Of a stretch of DNA of 64,000 bases, positions 37,033 to 46,159 are shown in pieces. The stretch is from Donghicola tyrosinivorans. GTDB taxonomy: Bacteria > Pseudomonadota > Alphaproteobacteria > Rhodobacterales > Rhodobacteraceae. The position numbers and the translations under genes were made by a program. The stretch lies in assembly GCF_003003355.1 (NCBI RefSeq), contig NZ_PVTQ01000004.1:248001-312000 (forward strand). The letters run 5' to 3'. The first letter of the stretch is position 1. Every line of letters begins with the position of its first letter. Under the pieces are notes generated by a model. The model worked only from the letters and a program-made list of their open reading frames with translations. It searched no databases and had not been told where the DNA came from.

Positions 37033-38421
37033 TTAGCAGCCAGCAGCGCGGCGTTCTTCAAAGCTCATGGCGATGAAGCTTGGCATGTGATCACCCATGC
37101 CCACGATGATGCCTTTACCACGGTTGCTTTCGCCCACCAGATCCGCAGGGCTGCCGCCTTTTTTGCGGCCACGGCTGTTGCTGCGCGAGCGGCTGGCCGA
37201 ACGGCTATTGTCGTCACGTTCGCGGGGCGCGGCAGGGGTTTTGGCTTCGCGGGGTTCTTCTTCCGGCTGGCCCGCCAGAGGATTGTCCACGCGGGGAATG
37301 GCTTTCTGGATCAGATCTTCGATTGCCTTGAAGTTCTTCTCATCGCGGGGCTCGCAGATCATGATCGCTTTGCCATCGCGTCCTGCGCGGCCGGTGCGGC
37401 CGATGCGGTGGACGTAGTCCTCGGCGTGACCGGGCACGTCATAGTTAAAGACATGGGTCACGCTGGGAACGTCCAGGCCGCGGGCAGCAACGTCCGAGGC
37501 CACTAGGAACTTGATCTTGCCTTCGCGGAAATCATCCAGCGTGCGGTTGCGCTGGGACTGGTCCAGATCACCGTGGATCGGTGCCGCGTCATAGCCGTAT
37601 TTCTTGAGCGACTTCGAGACGATATCCACGTCGGTCTTGCGGTTGCAGAAGATGACGCCGTTGGTCACGGTGTCGCCTTCGCCGTCAATCAGCTTGCGCA
37701 GCAGGGCGCGTTTGCGGCTACCAGTTTTGTCGCGCTTGGCTTCCTCGAACATGCAAACCGACTGCGCGATCTTTTCCGAGGCGGTGGCCTGGCGGGCCAC
37801 TTCCACGCGGGCAGGGGCCGACAGGAAGGTGTTGGTGATGCGCTCGATCTCGGGCGCCATGGTGGCGCTGAAGAACAAGGTCTGGCGGGTGAAGGGCGTC
37901 AGGCTAAAGATCCGCTCGATATCGGGGATAAAGCCCATGTCCAGCATCCGGTCGGCCTCATCGACCACCATGATCTGCACGCCGGTCAGCAGCAGCTTGC
38001 CACGCTCGAAATGGTCCAGCAGGCGGCCGGGGGTGGCAATCAGCACGTCGACGCCTTTGTCGATCAGGGCTTCCTGCTCTTTGAAGCTGACGCCGCCGAT
38101 CAGCAGCGCTTTGGTCAGCTTCATGTGTTTTGTGTAGGTGTCGAAGTTTTCCGCCACCTGAGCCGCCAGTTCGCGGGTCGGGGCCAGCACAAGGCTGCGG
38201 GGCATGCGCGCGCGCGCACGGCCTTTGGCCAGAAGCGTGATCATCGGCAGGGTAAAGCTGGCGGTCTTGCCGGTGCCGGTCTGCGCGATCCCGAGAACAT
38301 CGCGGCCTTCCAGCGCGGGGGGAATCGCTCCCTCCTGGATCGGGGTCGGGCTTTCATAGCCTGCTTCCTCGATGGCTTTCAGGACTTTCGGGTCTAGGGA
38401 CAGATCAGAGAATTTCGTCAT
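37033..38421 (-). CDS. DEAD-box ATP-dependent RNA helicase, RhlE-like
   Basis: A 462-residue RNA helicase. Motifs in order: Q motif ESPTPIQEGAIPP, I AQTGTGKT, Ia PTRELAAQV, II DEAD (VVDEADRMLD), III SAT (FFSATM), V/VI ARGLDVP and HRIGRTGRAG. After the core there is a low-complexity arginine-serine tail (SRSASRSRSNSRGRKKGG, about 405-422), likely RNA-binding, then a short conserved C terminus. It probably aids ribosome assembly or mRNA decay, and stands tail-to-tail with RNase J. The exact subfamily (RhlE or other) is not certain. Confidence 0.92.
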   Translation of the reverse strand: MTKFSDLSLDPKVLKAIEEAGYESPTPIQEGAIPPALEGRDVLGIAQTGTGKTASFTLPMITLLAKGRARARMPRSLVLAPTRELAAQVAENFDTYTKHMKLTKALLIGGVSFKEQEALIDKGVDVLIATPGRLLDHFERGKLLLTGVQIMVVDEADRMLDMGFIPDIERIFSLTPFTRQTLFFSATMAPEIERITNTFLSAPARVEVARQATASEKIAQSVCMFEEAKRDKTGSRKRALLRKLIDGEGDTVTNGVIFCNRKTDVDIVSKSLKKYGYDAAPIHGDLDQSQRNRTLDDFREGKIKFLVASDVAARGLDVPSVTHVFNYDVPGHAEDYVHRIGRTGRAGRDGKAIMICEPRDEKNFKAIEDLIQKAIPRVDNPLAGQPEEEPREAKTPAAPRERDDNSRSASRSRSNSRGRKKGGSPADLVGESNRGKGIIVGMGDHMPSFIAMSFEERRAAGC

Positions 38422-38558
38422 GTGTATCCGTGGTTTACGGACACGACTTGGCCCGTAGCGGTTGCATCTGGCATCGGGTGATGCCGGTGGCGTGAGTTCA
38501 GTTCAGCCTTGGGGCGCGGCATAGCCCAAAATGCCTTTGCGGTCAATGTCAGGGCAGG

Positions 38559-39539
38559 TTACGTCCAATCGGGTCCGAAAACCTTCAGTCGCTTTGCATC
38601 CAGATCCAGCCGCCGCTCGGCCAAATGGCCGTAGCGGGCAAGGCGTTCGCGCAAGTTGGGGGTGGCAAGGCAGACCTCATCAAAGAAAGCGCGCAGAGCC
38701 TCTTCGCCCCCTTCGTCCAGGAGCATTTTGAAGAGATCATGCATGTTCATGGCGTCTTCCAGCGGCTTTGTGCCCGGAGGCGCGACGGGCGGGGCCAGTT
38801 CCTTGCGGTAAGAGCCTTTGCGGGCGCGGTAGTCCAGAAGTTTGCGCCAGTGGTCCCACGAATGTGCGTGCATATGGCATAGGGTCAGGCCCGTTAGATC
38901 CTGTTCGCCGGGGTTCAACGCACCGTCTAGTTCCACGTTGTGGATGCGGACCATCATCTCTTCGATGCCCGTGCGGACGCCCATTTTTCCTGCCAGATGA
39001 GATAGAAAGCCGCCGTTCAGGAAGGGGCCATACATGGGGTAGATGTGGCGGGTCTCTTCTTTGCGCTGATCCCACGGCAGTGCGGCGGATTTGAAGTAGG
39101 TGACGCCCTCTGGGGTGTCCTGTCCCTCGGTTGACAGAGCCTCAAGCGGGCGGATGCGGGCGCAGAGGGCGCTGTCCGGCAAGGCAGCCAGCTGCTGCGC
39201 CACAGGCGTTTCAGGCCATAGGAATTCATCGATGTCGATGTGGATCAGCCAATCCACCTTGGTGTGCATATAGGCCCATTTCGCATTGGCGAACTGGCGG
39301 GCTTGGTGCATGGGCGGGCGCTGATGCTCTTCCAGCGGGCGGCGGCGGCGCCAGTATTTCTCATCGCAGAGGATGACCTTGACCTTTGGATAACCGGCCA
39401 GCGCCTTTTCGGCGCGCGGGCAGGGGGTGTCCAGATAGAGCTGGATTTCATCCGCGCCTGCCTCAAGGTGATAGGCGACCCATGTCATGATGGTCTTGGC
39501 GTTGGCCTTGACGGTGGTGACGATCCCCCAAGTGGTCAT
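38559..39539 (-). CDS. Glycosyltransferase family 2-like protein
   Basis: A 326-residue GT-A fold protein. The start MTTWGIVTTVKANAKTIMTWVAYHLEAGADEI and the metal-binding segment LIHIDIDEFLW match the Glyco_tranf_2_4 type of bacterial glycosyltransferases, which act on unknown surface glycans. A HMHAHSWDHW segment is seen near residue 225. No signal or membrane helix is visible. Its start overlaps the stop of the preceding unknown gene (ATGA), so the two form a pair. Confidence 0.8.
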   Translation of the reverse strand: MTTWGIVTTVKANAKTIMTWVAYHLEAGADEIQLYLDTPCPRAEKALAGYPKVKVILCDEKYWRRRRPLEEHQRPPMHQARQFANAKWAYMHTKVDWLIHIDIDEFLWPETPVAQQLAALPDSALCARIRPLEALSTEGQDTPEGVTYFKSAALPWDQRKEETRHIYPMYGPFLNGGFLSHLAGKMGVRTGIEEMMVRIHNVELDGALNPGEQDLTGLTLCHMHAHSWDHWRKLLDYRARKGSYRKELAPPVAPPGTKPLEDAMNMHDLFKMLLDEGGEEALRAFFDEVCLATPNLRERLARYGHLAERRLDLDAKRLKVFGPDWT

Positions 39540-40285
39540 TGGCTTTTCTCATCCCGACGGGCGATGCGTTTGCGCATGGTTTGCAGGCGGCGGAACAGGG
39601 TTTTGGGATCGTCGTTCAGCATGTTCAGCAAGTGGCAGGCCAGCGGCGCGGTGACCGGATCGGCCTGCGCATCGCGCCAGAGCGGGGCCAGTAAATTGTA
39701 ATCCAGACCGCCCGATTTCAGTGAGAAGTCGTCCATGTCCATCGGCAGCCGTTCTTGCACACGTTTGTTCAGGCCAAAGGGCGTGTCGGGAGATTTGCCG
39801 CTGAAGGTGCGTTCGAATTCATAGAGCTTCATCATCGAGAACAGCATGTTCATCGAAGACCCAATCCGCCGTTGGCCTTCGGTCTGGCCGTGATCCGCAA
39901 AAGTGATGATGGATGAGACCAACCAGCGCGGGTTCAATTCGACGATTAAGGCGGGGCTTTGTTCGGCCCAGAGGCGGGCAAACAGTGCTGGCGCATGATC
40001 GGGCCAAGCGCGGCGGCGCAGGTGGGCGATGAGCAGCGCGTTGAAGTGTGCAAGTGCGCTGTGACCGGCCAGTTCGCGGGCCAGCGCGTGGCTTTTGAAC
40101 GCAAAGGGTGAGGCAGGTTTGACCAAAGGCTCCGCAGGATCGGGCATCTTTTGGCGGACCAGTTCGGTAAGGTCGCAATCAAGCGGCGGCAGTCCTTCAC
40201 CCGCGCGTGCAGTGAGGGGATCGCGCCGCTCTTCCCAGCGGTCGGTGATGCCTTGAAAGCCTTCGGGATAGGTCGCATTGCTCAT
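39536..40285 (-). CDS. Protein of unknown function paired with a glycosyltransferase
   Basis: A 249-residue soluble protein without recognised motifs. It is mostly helical in appearance, with tryptophans and the segments ELNPRWLVSSIITFADHGQTEGQRRIGSS-like and LLNMLNDDPKTLFRRLQTMRKRIARR. Starts at 40294 or 40372 are possible, since none has a clear ribosome site; 40285 (MSNATYPEGF) is used. It overlaps the glycosyltransferase by ATGA and probably acts with it, for example in surface glycan synthesis, but this is inference. Confidence 0.65.
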   Translation of the reverse strand: MSNATYPEGFQGITDRWEERRDPLTARAGEGLPPLDCDLTELVRQKMPDPAEPLVKPASPFAFKSHALARELAGHSALAHFNALLIAHLRRRAWPDHAPALFARLWAEQSPALIVELNPRWLVSSIITFADHGQTEGQRRIGSSMNMLFSMMKLYEFERTFSGKSPDTPFGLNKRVQERLPMDMDDFSLKSGGLDYNLLAPLWRDAQADPVTAPLACHLLNMLNDDPKTLFRRLQTMRKRIARRDEKSQ

Positions 40286-40377
40286 GGCCCGCATGGTGGG
40301 AAAGGAAAGGCTGGATTGCAAGAAGTTTGTTTTATGGCAACGGCTTGTTGGCTGCATTTCAACCATTGCCAAAAGGA

Positions 40378-40407
40378 AAACGCCCGCTCTGATCAGAGCG
40401 GGCGTTT
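40378..40407 (-). terminator. Rho-independent terminator of prfC
   Basis: A perfect 30-base palindrome, with arms AAACGCCCGCTCTGA and its complement, lies ten bases after the prfC stop codon and is followed on the minus strand by TTCCTTTTGG. It separates prfC from the divergent end of the glycosyltransferase pair. Confidence 0.85.
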
Positions 40408-40417
40408 GCAGGTTTTG

Positions 40418-42022
40418 TTAGATCATCATCTCTTTCGTCGCGGTCAGCTTTAACTCTGGGTGGTCGCGCACGACGCGATCGATGTCCCATTGCATCCGCG
40501 TCATGTAGACCACATCGCCATCGTGATCGTACGAGATGTGCTGCTTGTTTGCGTTGACGAATTTCTCCACATCCGCCTTCGCGCCGCTGACCCAGCGGGC
40601 AGAGGTGAACTGGCTGGCCTCAAAGCGGACGGGCAGGCCGTATTCCAGCTCGATCCGGCTGGCGAGGACTTCGAATTGAAGCGCGCCCACGACACCGACG
40701 ATAAAGCCCGAGCCGATGTTCGGCTTGAACACCTTCGCCGCGCCTTCCTCGGCGAACTGCATCAGCGCCTTTTCAAGGTGCTTTGCTTTCATAGGATCGC
40801 CTGCGCGAACCCCTTGCAGCAGTTCAGGCGCAAAGCTGGGAATGCCACTGACACGCAGGGTTTCGCCCTCGGTCAGGGTGTCCCCGATGCGCAGCTGGCC
40901 GTGGTTCGGAATACCGATGATGTCACCGGCCCAAGCCTCTTCGGCCAGTTCACGGTCAGCGGCAAGGAACAGCACGGGGTTCGAGATCGCCATCGGCTTT
41001 TTCGAGCGCACATGAAGCAGTTTCATGCCGCGCTTGAAGTGGCCCGAGGCCAAGCGGACAAAGGCCACGCGGTCGCGGTGCTTGGGGTCCATGTTGGCCT
41101 GCACCTTGAACACAAAGCCTGCCACCTTGTTCTCATCGGGGGAAATCTGGCGGGGTTCGGCGGACTGGGGTTGAGGCTCGGGGCCATACGCGCCGATGCC
41201 CTTCATCAGTTCCTGCACGCCAAAGCTGTTGATGGCGCTGCCGAACCAGATCGGGGTCATGTGACCTTCCAGAACCGCTTGCGGATCAAGGGCGGGTAGC
41301 AGCTCGCGCGCCATTTCCACCTCTTCGCGCAGCTTTTCCAGCAGATCGGCGGGGATGTGCTGTTCCAGCTTGGGATCGTCCAGACCTTCGATCTTTATCG
41401 ATTCCGCCACCTTGTTGCGGTCGGCGCGGTCCATCAGTTCCAGCCGGTCACGCAGCATATCGTAGCAACCCAAGAAATCGCGGCCTACGCCGATCGGCCA
41501 GCTGGCAGGCGTCACGTCGATGGCCAGATTTTCCTGAATCTCGTCGATGATTTCAAAGGTATCGCGGCTTTCCCGGTCCATCTTGTTACAGAAGGTCAGA
41601 ATGGGCAGATCGCGCAGACGGCAAACCTCGAACAGTTTCTGGGTCTGGCTTTCCACGCCTTTCGCGCCATCGATCACCATGACAGCGGCGTCCACGGCGG
41701 TCAGGGTCCGATAGGTGTCTTCGGAAAAGTCGCTGTGGCCGGGGGTGTCCACCAGATTGAAACGGAATTCGCCAAAATCAAAGGACATCGCCGAGGCGCT
41801 GACCGAAATTCCGCGATCCTGCTCCATCTTCATAAAGTCGGAACGGGTGCGGCGGGCCTCGCCTTTAGCGCGGACCTGACCGGCCATCTGGATCGCACCA
41901 CCGTACAGCAGGAATTTTTCCGTCAGCGTGGTTTTACCAGCGTCCGGGTGCGAAATGATAGCGAACGTCCGGCGACGGGCGATCTCAGGGGGCAGGGCGG
42001 GTCGATTTGTTGTATCCAGCAT
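40418..42022 (-). CDS. prfC: Peptide chain release factor 3
   Basis: A 534-residue translational GTPase that recycles RF1/RF2 after termination. G-domain motifs are SHPDAGKTTL (G1), DRGISVSAS (switch I), VDTPGHSDF (G3) and NKMDRES (G4), followed by EF-Tu-like domain 2 and an RF3-specific C-terminal domain. The start at 42022 (MLDTTNRPALPPEI) follows GAGG; an upstream ATG at 42049 is less likely. Single gene with its own terminator. Confidence 0.95.
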   Translation of the reverse strand: MLDTTNRPALPPEIARRRTFAIISHPDAGKTTLTEKFLLYGGAIQMAGQVRAKGEARRTRSDFMKMEQDRGISVSASAMSFDFGEFRFNLVDTPGHSDFSEDTYRTLTAVDAAVMVIDGAKGVESQTQKLFEVCRLRDLPILTFCNKMDRESRDTFEIIDEIQENLAIDVTPASWPIGVGRDFLGCYDMLRDRLELMDRADRNKVAESIKIEGLDDPKLEQHIPADLLEKLREEVEMARELLPALDPQAVLEGHMTPIWFGSAINSFGVQELMKGIGAYGPEPQPQSAEPRQISPDENKVAGFVFKVQANMDPKHRDRVAFVRLASGHFKRGMKLLHVRSKKPMAISNPVLFLAADRELAEEAWAGDIIGIPNHGQLRIGDTLTEGETLRVSGIPSFAPELLQGVRAGDPMKAKHLEKALMQFAEEGAAKVFKPNIGSGFIVGVVGALQFEVLASRIELEYGLPVRFEASQFTSARWVSGAKADVEKFVNANKQHISYDHDGDVVYMTRMQWDIDRVVRDHPELKLTATKEMMI

Positions 42023-42064
42023 GGCGGCCTCATACTGCGGAAGCCGCATTTCGGCAAGCGTGCC

Positions 42065-43084
42065 TCAGCCGGACGACGCGTTCTTGATCCGGTTGATAAT
42101 ATCCGGATCCTTCAGCAGGTTTTCCGGCACCTCCAGCGACAGGCTGTTGGCGGTGGCCTGACCGTGCAGGGATTCATTGACGCCGCGGATCACGTCTGGG
42201 GGCAGGGCTGCCTCGGTTCTTGTGTCCAGCAGCAGGGTCTCGGCGGCGATTCCCTCGGCGTAGATGATCTGGTGTTCGTCAAAGAGCAGCTGGAAATAAT
42301 CCACAAAGCCGCCTTCACGCCAGTAGACCGTTGATCCGTTCACCAGATGGCGGGCCTTGATCAGAACTTCTGACCGGCCGGTGCCAAGGGCGTCACGGCG
42401 CTGGTAGATGAAAAGGCGGTGTTCGGGGCTGACCACCAGATCATGTTCGTTGTTCAGGGTACCGGCGGTGATCACGATAGGCGCAAAGGCCCCTGTTGCG
42501 CGCACGGTGGTTTGACCGATCCAGCGGATTTGCTGGATGCCAGCGTCACGGGTGAGGACACGATCGCCGACCTTCAATGTCTCGATCGGGGCCTGCGCAC
42601 CCGAGGCCATAGTGATGTGGGTGCCACGGCTGAACGCGACACAGGCCACTTGGGCCAGCTTTTGCGCGGCCTCATCACGGTTGATGCCAACCAGCGAGTA
42701 GTCATCGCCGGGCATCAGTCGGGCTAGGGGCAGCAAGAACACCTCTTGCACGTCGCCCATCGCGTCAATCTCGACCATGATCAGCGCTTCGGTCGTGTCG
42801 CCGCGTGGCGACATCAACGTGATCACGCTGTCCAGAATCACCAGATTGCCAGGTGTTCCGCATTCGCTATCGGGGGCCACCAGCGCCTTGCGACGCCCTT
42901 GGGGCAGGATCGACAGGCGCGACGGGGCGGTCTTTTCCAGACAGTAGGTGTCATCCAAAGTGAGATCGTCTGCGAAGGACAGCGTATCCCCCATATTCGC
43001 GCCGCTGACCACGCAGAATTCTTCGCTGCGGTAGACCGGAAGCGACTGTGGGGGCAGGGGTTGCGCGGGGGCCTTATCGGCCAT
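42065..43084 (-). CDS. Hint-domain (Hedgehog/Intein) protein
   Basis: A 339-residue protein. From about residue 147 it has the Hint pattern: CVAFSRGTHITMASGAQAPIETLKVGDRVLTRD, then WIGQTTV, PEHRLFI and a terminal LLFDEHQIIYAEGIAAETLL. Such Hint_2 proteins are abundant in Rhodobacteraceae, often attached to secreted or calcium-binding proteins; here the N-terminal 145 residues are not recognised. Hint domains can self-cleave at the cysteine. No signal peptide is seen, so any export would be by another route. Confidence 0.83.
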   Translation of the reverse strand: MADKAPAQPLPPQSLPVYRSEEFCVVSGANMGDTLSFADDLTLDDTYCLEKTAPSRLSILPQGRRKALVAPDSECGTPGNLVILDSVITLMSPRGDTTEALIMVEIDAMGDVQEVFLLPLARLMPGDDYSLVGINRDEAAQKLAQVACVAFSRGTHITMASGAQAPIETLKVGDRVLTRDAGIQQIRWIGQTTVRATGAFAPIVITAGTLNNEHDLVVSPEHRLFIYQRRDALGTGRSEVLIKARHLVNGSTVYWREGGFVDYFQLLFDEHQIIYAEGIAAETLLLDTRTEAALPPDVIRGVNESLHGQATANSLSLEVPENLLKDPDIINRIKNASSG

Positions 43085-43235
43085 GGGGGTGTTTCCTTCG
43101 AAAGATATAGGATTACTTATCCGCTGAATCGTGTCGATTCTAGGTCAGGAATCGTAAACGATTAGGTATTTTTCTATAGAGTGGCCACGAAGTCGCTGAA
43201 ATAGCGGGTCAAACTGAGACCCGAAGGGAGAGAAT

Positions 43236-44015
43236 ATGGATCTGGGAATTGCCGGTAAGCGGGCCTTGGTTTGTGCGTCCAGTAAGGGATTGGGCCGCGG
43301 TTGCGCCGAAGCGCTGGCCGAAGCTGGTGTAAACCTTGTGATGAACGCCCGTGGCGCCGAGGCACTGGAAGCCACCGCGCAGCATATCCGCGACACTTAC
43401 GGGGTCAGCGTTGAAACCGTGGCCTGTGATGTGACCACCGAAGAGGGGCGCGCCCAGTTGCTGGATGTGGCCGGCGAGGTTGATATTCTGGTCAACAACG
43501 CCGGTGGTCCGCCTCCGGGGATGTGGACCGATTGGGACCGCGACGATTTCATCAAGGCGCTGGATGCGAACATGTTGACCCCCATCGCGCTAATCAAAGC
43601 GTTGGTGCCGGGGATGCAAAAGCGCGGCTGGGGCCGTGTGGTGAACATCACTAGCCAGTCGGTCAAATCGCCGATTGCTGTGCTGGGTCTTTCGAACTCG
43701 GCCCGTGCGGGCCTGACCGGATATGTGGCGGGAACCTCGCGTCAGGTATGTGGTGATGGCGTGATCATCAACAACCTGCTGCCGGGTCTACATGACACGG
43801 ATCGTGCAAACTCGCTAGATACCGGCGCAGCGGCAGCTCAGGGGATCACAAAAGAAGAGGCCCGCGCCAACCGTGAGGCCACGATTCCCGCTGGCCGTTA
43901 CGGCACGCCCCGTGAATTCGGCGCGACCTGTGCCTTTATGTGCTCTCAGTATGCAGGGTTCATGGTGGGGCAGAATGTGTTGCTGGATGGCGGCGCATAC
44001 AACTCGACCATGTAA
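43236..44015 (+). CDS. SDR-family oxidoreductase, atypical (no YxxxK visible)
   Basis: A 259-residue Rossmann-fold protein. The cofactor-binding segment KRALVCASSKGLGRGCAEAL and the NNAGG motif are present. The active-site region reads ITSQSVKSPIAVLGLSNSARAGLTGY, where the usual YxxxK is replaced by LSNSARAG. This matches a known divergent beta-ketoacyl-reductase-like subgroup. Redox activity may therefore be altered or lost. It has its own terminator and sits opposite the Hint gene; no pathway is suggested by neighbours. Confidence 0.85.
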   Translation: MDLGIAGKRALVCASSKGLGRGCAEALAEAGVNLVMNARGAEALEATAQHIRDTYGVSVETVACDVTTEEGRAQLLDVAGEVDILVNNAGGPPPGMWTDWDRDDFIKALDANMLTPIALIKALVPGMQKRGWGRVVNITSQSVKSPIAVLGLSNSARAGLTGYVAGTSRQVCGDGVIINNLLPGLHDTDRANSLDTGAAAAQGITKEEARANREATIPAGRYGTPREFGATCAFMCSQYAGFMVGQNVLLDGGAYNSTM

Positions 44016-44043
44016 AATGCGCTGCAATTTGTGATGCAGCCGG

Positions 44044-44070
44044 AAGGGCAGCCTTGCGCTGCCCTTTGTT
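44044..44070 (+). terminator. Terminator after the SDR gene
   Basis: AAGGGCAGC-CTTGC-GCTGCCCTT forms a nine-base stem followed by TGTTATTC, 28 bases after the SDR stop codon. Confidence 0.75.
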
Positions 44071-44173
44071 ATTCTCTGACCGCTCTTTCATCCGCGCGAC
44101 TTGCAGGGGGGGCGGTCGCTTGCTATCAGCCGAGGAACTCCGACCAAAATTGTCGGAAAGACATGAGGCCCCC

Positions 44174-45262
44174 GTGACCGATCAAAAGCTGACCCCGCGC
44201 TTGGAAATCCGCAATCTGACCCGCAGTTTCGACGGGACACAGGTGGTTCGCGGTGTGTCGCTAAAGGTCATGCCGGGGCAGGTGACCTGTCTGCTGGGGC
44301 CTTCGGGCTGCGGGAAATCCACGACGCTGCGAATGATCGCGGGCGTCGAGATGCAGGACAGCGGCGAGATTTATGTGGACGGTAGCCTGATCTGCGACAC
44401 CAAATTCCGCATCCCGCCTGAGCGCCGCTCGATCGGTCTGATGTTTCAGGACTTTGCCCTGTTCCCGCATATGAGTGTGGCCGACAACGTGGCCTTTGGC
44501 CTGAAAGGCGCTAAGGAAGAAAAGCGCGCGCGGGTGGAAGAATTGCTGAAGCGCGTGGATATGCTGCGCCACATCGACAACTACCCGCATGAATTGTCCG
44601 GCGGCGAACAGCAGCGGATCGCTTTGGCCCGCGCTTTGGCCCCCAAACCGCGCATCATGCTGATGGACGAGCCGTTCTCGGGGTTGGACAACCGCCTGCG
44701 CGATGACATCCGTGATCAGACACTGGCCGTTTTGAAGGACGAAGACGCCGCCGTTCTGTTGGTCACTCATGAGCCTGAAGAGGCGATGCGCATGGCCGAT
44801 GAAATCGCCTTGATGCGCGACGGGGTGATCGTCCAGCAAGGCGCCCCCTACAACATCTACAACAATCCGGTGGATAAGGCGGCGACCGCGTTTTTCAGCG
44901 ACATCAACGTTATTCGCGGCACCGTGCGCGGTGCGCTGACGCAAACGCCCTTTGGCCAGTTTCTGGCACCCGGTGTCAAAGACGGGGCCGAAGTGGATAT
45001 CGTGATCCGCCCCCAGCACATCCGGATCGATCTGGATCGCGGTGGCCGCGGGCCGAATCCGACCGCTGTGGACGGAACCCCTGCACGGGGCGTGGTGGAA
45101 CGTGCCCGCTTTATGGGCAAGGAAAGTCTGGTGGAGTTCCGCATGGATTATGACGGCTCGATCCTGACGGCCAGCGTCCCGAACGTGTTTCTGCCCAAGC
45201 CCGGAATGCCGCTTTGGTTGATGCTGCGCCGCGACCGGTGCTTTGTTTTTCCTGCAAAATAA
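44174..45262 (+). CDS. ABC transporter ATP-binding protein, FbpC/PotA type
   Basis: A 362-residue importer ATPase. Walker A LLGPSGCGKST, Q-loop MFQDFALFPHM, signature LSGGEQQR, Walker B IMLMDEP and the H-loop VTHEPEEA are intact; a TOBE-like regulatory region follows (about 275-360). The GTG at 44174 follows GAGG; the frame is open upstream but the family N terminus begins here. No permease or binding-protein gene is adjacent, so the partner and substrate (iron or polyamine type) are unknown. Confidence 0.87.
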   Translation: MTDQKLTPRLEIRNLTRSFDGTQVVRGVSLKVMPGQVTCLLGPSGCGKSTTLRMIAGVEMQDSGEIYVDGSLICDTKFRIPPERRSIGLMFQDFALFPHMSVADNVAFGLKGAKEEKRARVEELLKRVDMLRHIDNYPHELSGGEQQRIALARALAPKPRIMLMDEPFSGLDNRLRDDIRDQTLAVLKDEDAAVLLVTHEPEEAMRMADEIALMRDGVIVQQGAPYNIYNNPVDKAATAFFSDINVIRGTVRGALTQTPFGQFLAPGVKDGAEVDIVIRPQHIRIDLDRGGRGPNPTAVDGTPARGVVERARFMGKESLVEFRMDYDGSILTASVPNVFLPKPGMPLWLMLRRDRCFVFPAK

Positions 45263-45466
45263 GCGAATTTCGCCCGTTTGCCCGTTTTTCTGCGGTGGCG
45301 AAATCTTGCCCTGAAACGGGCTGCGACGAAACATCTGGTAAAAAATACCTGATAATTCGTCGGTAGTGCCTTTCAACCCCGCGAGAGACCCCATACATAT
45401 TGCGATGATGGTATGATTGCGAAACCGGCCAACCAATGACGCCGGTCGCTGAAAGGGAGACATACA

Positions 45467-45679
45467 ATGCTGAACAATATCGGTTTGCCGGGCCTTTTGC
45501 TGATTGCTGTTGTGGTTCTGGTCCTGTTCGGTCGTGGCAAGATCAGCTCGCTGATGGGCGAAGTCGGCAAAGGCATCACTGCTTTCAAAAAAGGCGTGAA
45601 AGACGGCACCCAAGAGCTGGAAGACAACAGCGCCGATGCGCGTGACGTCACTCCTGCTGAAGAAAAAGACAAGGCATAA
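45467..45679 (+). CDS. tatA: Sec-independent protein translocase subunit TatA
   Basis: A 70-residue Tat subunit that oligomerises to let folded proteins cross the inner membrane. One N-terminal helix (about residues 5-22) is followed by the [23 protein letters not shown] hinge and amphipathic helix, then an acidic tail. GGGAGA lies upstream of the ATG. tatB follows six bases later. One clear client in this window is the twin-arginine binding protein at 1194-2459. Confidence 0.94.
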   Translation: MLNNIGLPGLLLIAVVVLVLFGRGKISSLMGEVGKGITAFKKGVKDGTQELEDNSADARDVTPAEEKDKA

Positions 45680-45685
45680 GCCCAT

Positions 45686-46159
45686 ATGTTTGACCTTGGC
45701 TGGAGCGAGCTGCTACTGATCGGCGTCGTTGCCTTGATCGTTGTCGGCCCCAAGGATCTGCCCGTTCTGTTCCGGAATGTCGGCCGCTTTGTCGGTAAGG
45801 CAAAAGGTATGGCACGCGAGTTTTCGCGTGCGATGGAGCAGGCAGCTGATGAGGCAGGCGTGAAAGACGCTGCCGACACTGTTCGCAAGGCGACTTCGGC
45901 CCGTAATCTTGGACTGGATTCCGTCAAGGATGCGGCCAAGGACTTTGCCAAATGGACACCCGATGACAGCCTGAGCGACGACCGCAAGGACGTGGCCAAG
46001 AAGATTCACGATGCGACGGCGCAGGCCGCGACCAAGCGTAAAGAGCAGGAACGTGCCGCTGCAGAAGCCGCACGGGCTGAGGCCGCCGCCGATGCTGAAG
46101 AGCATGGGGATCTGGCTGCTGCACCGGAAAAGGTCGCCAAAGACGGATCCACTACATGA
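45686..46159 (+). CDS. tatB: Sec-independent protein translocase subunit TatB
   Basis: A 157-residue subunit of the Tat substrate receptor. The N terminus [30 protein letters not shown] has the glutamate in the helix and the GPKDLP hinge diagnostic of TatB. A long, charged, alanine-rich coiled tail follows. The stop overlaps tatC (ATGA). Confidence 0.95.
   Translation: MFDLGWSELLLIGVVALIVVGPKDLPVLFRNVGRFVGKAKGMAREFSRAMEQAADEAGVKDAADTVRKATSARNLGLDSVKDAAKDFAKWTPDDSLSDDRKDVAKKIHDATAQAATKRKEQERAAAEAARAEAAADAEEHGDLAAAPEKVAKDGSTT

Noticed and set aside
37150-37230. The arginine-serine-rich tail of the helicase as a repeat array or separate gene
   Set aside because: It is in frame with the helicase and typical of the low-complexity tails of bacterial DEAD-box proteins.
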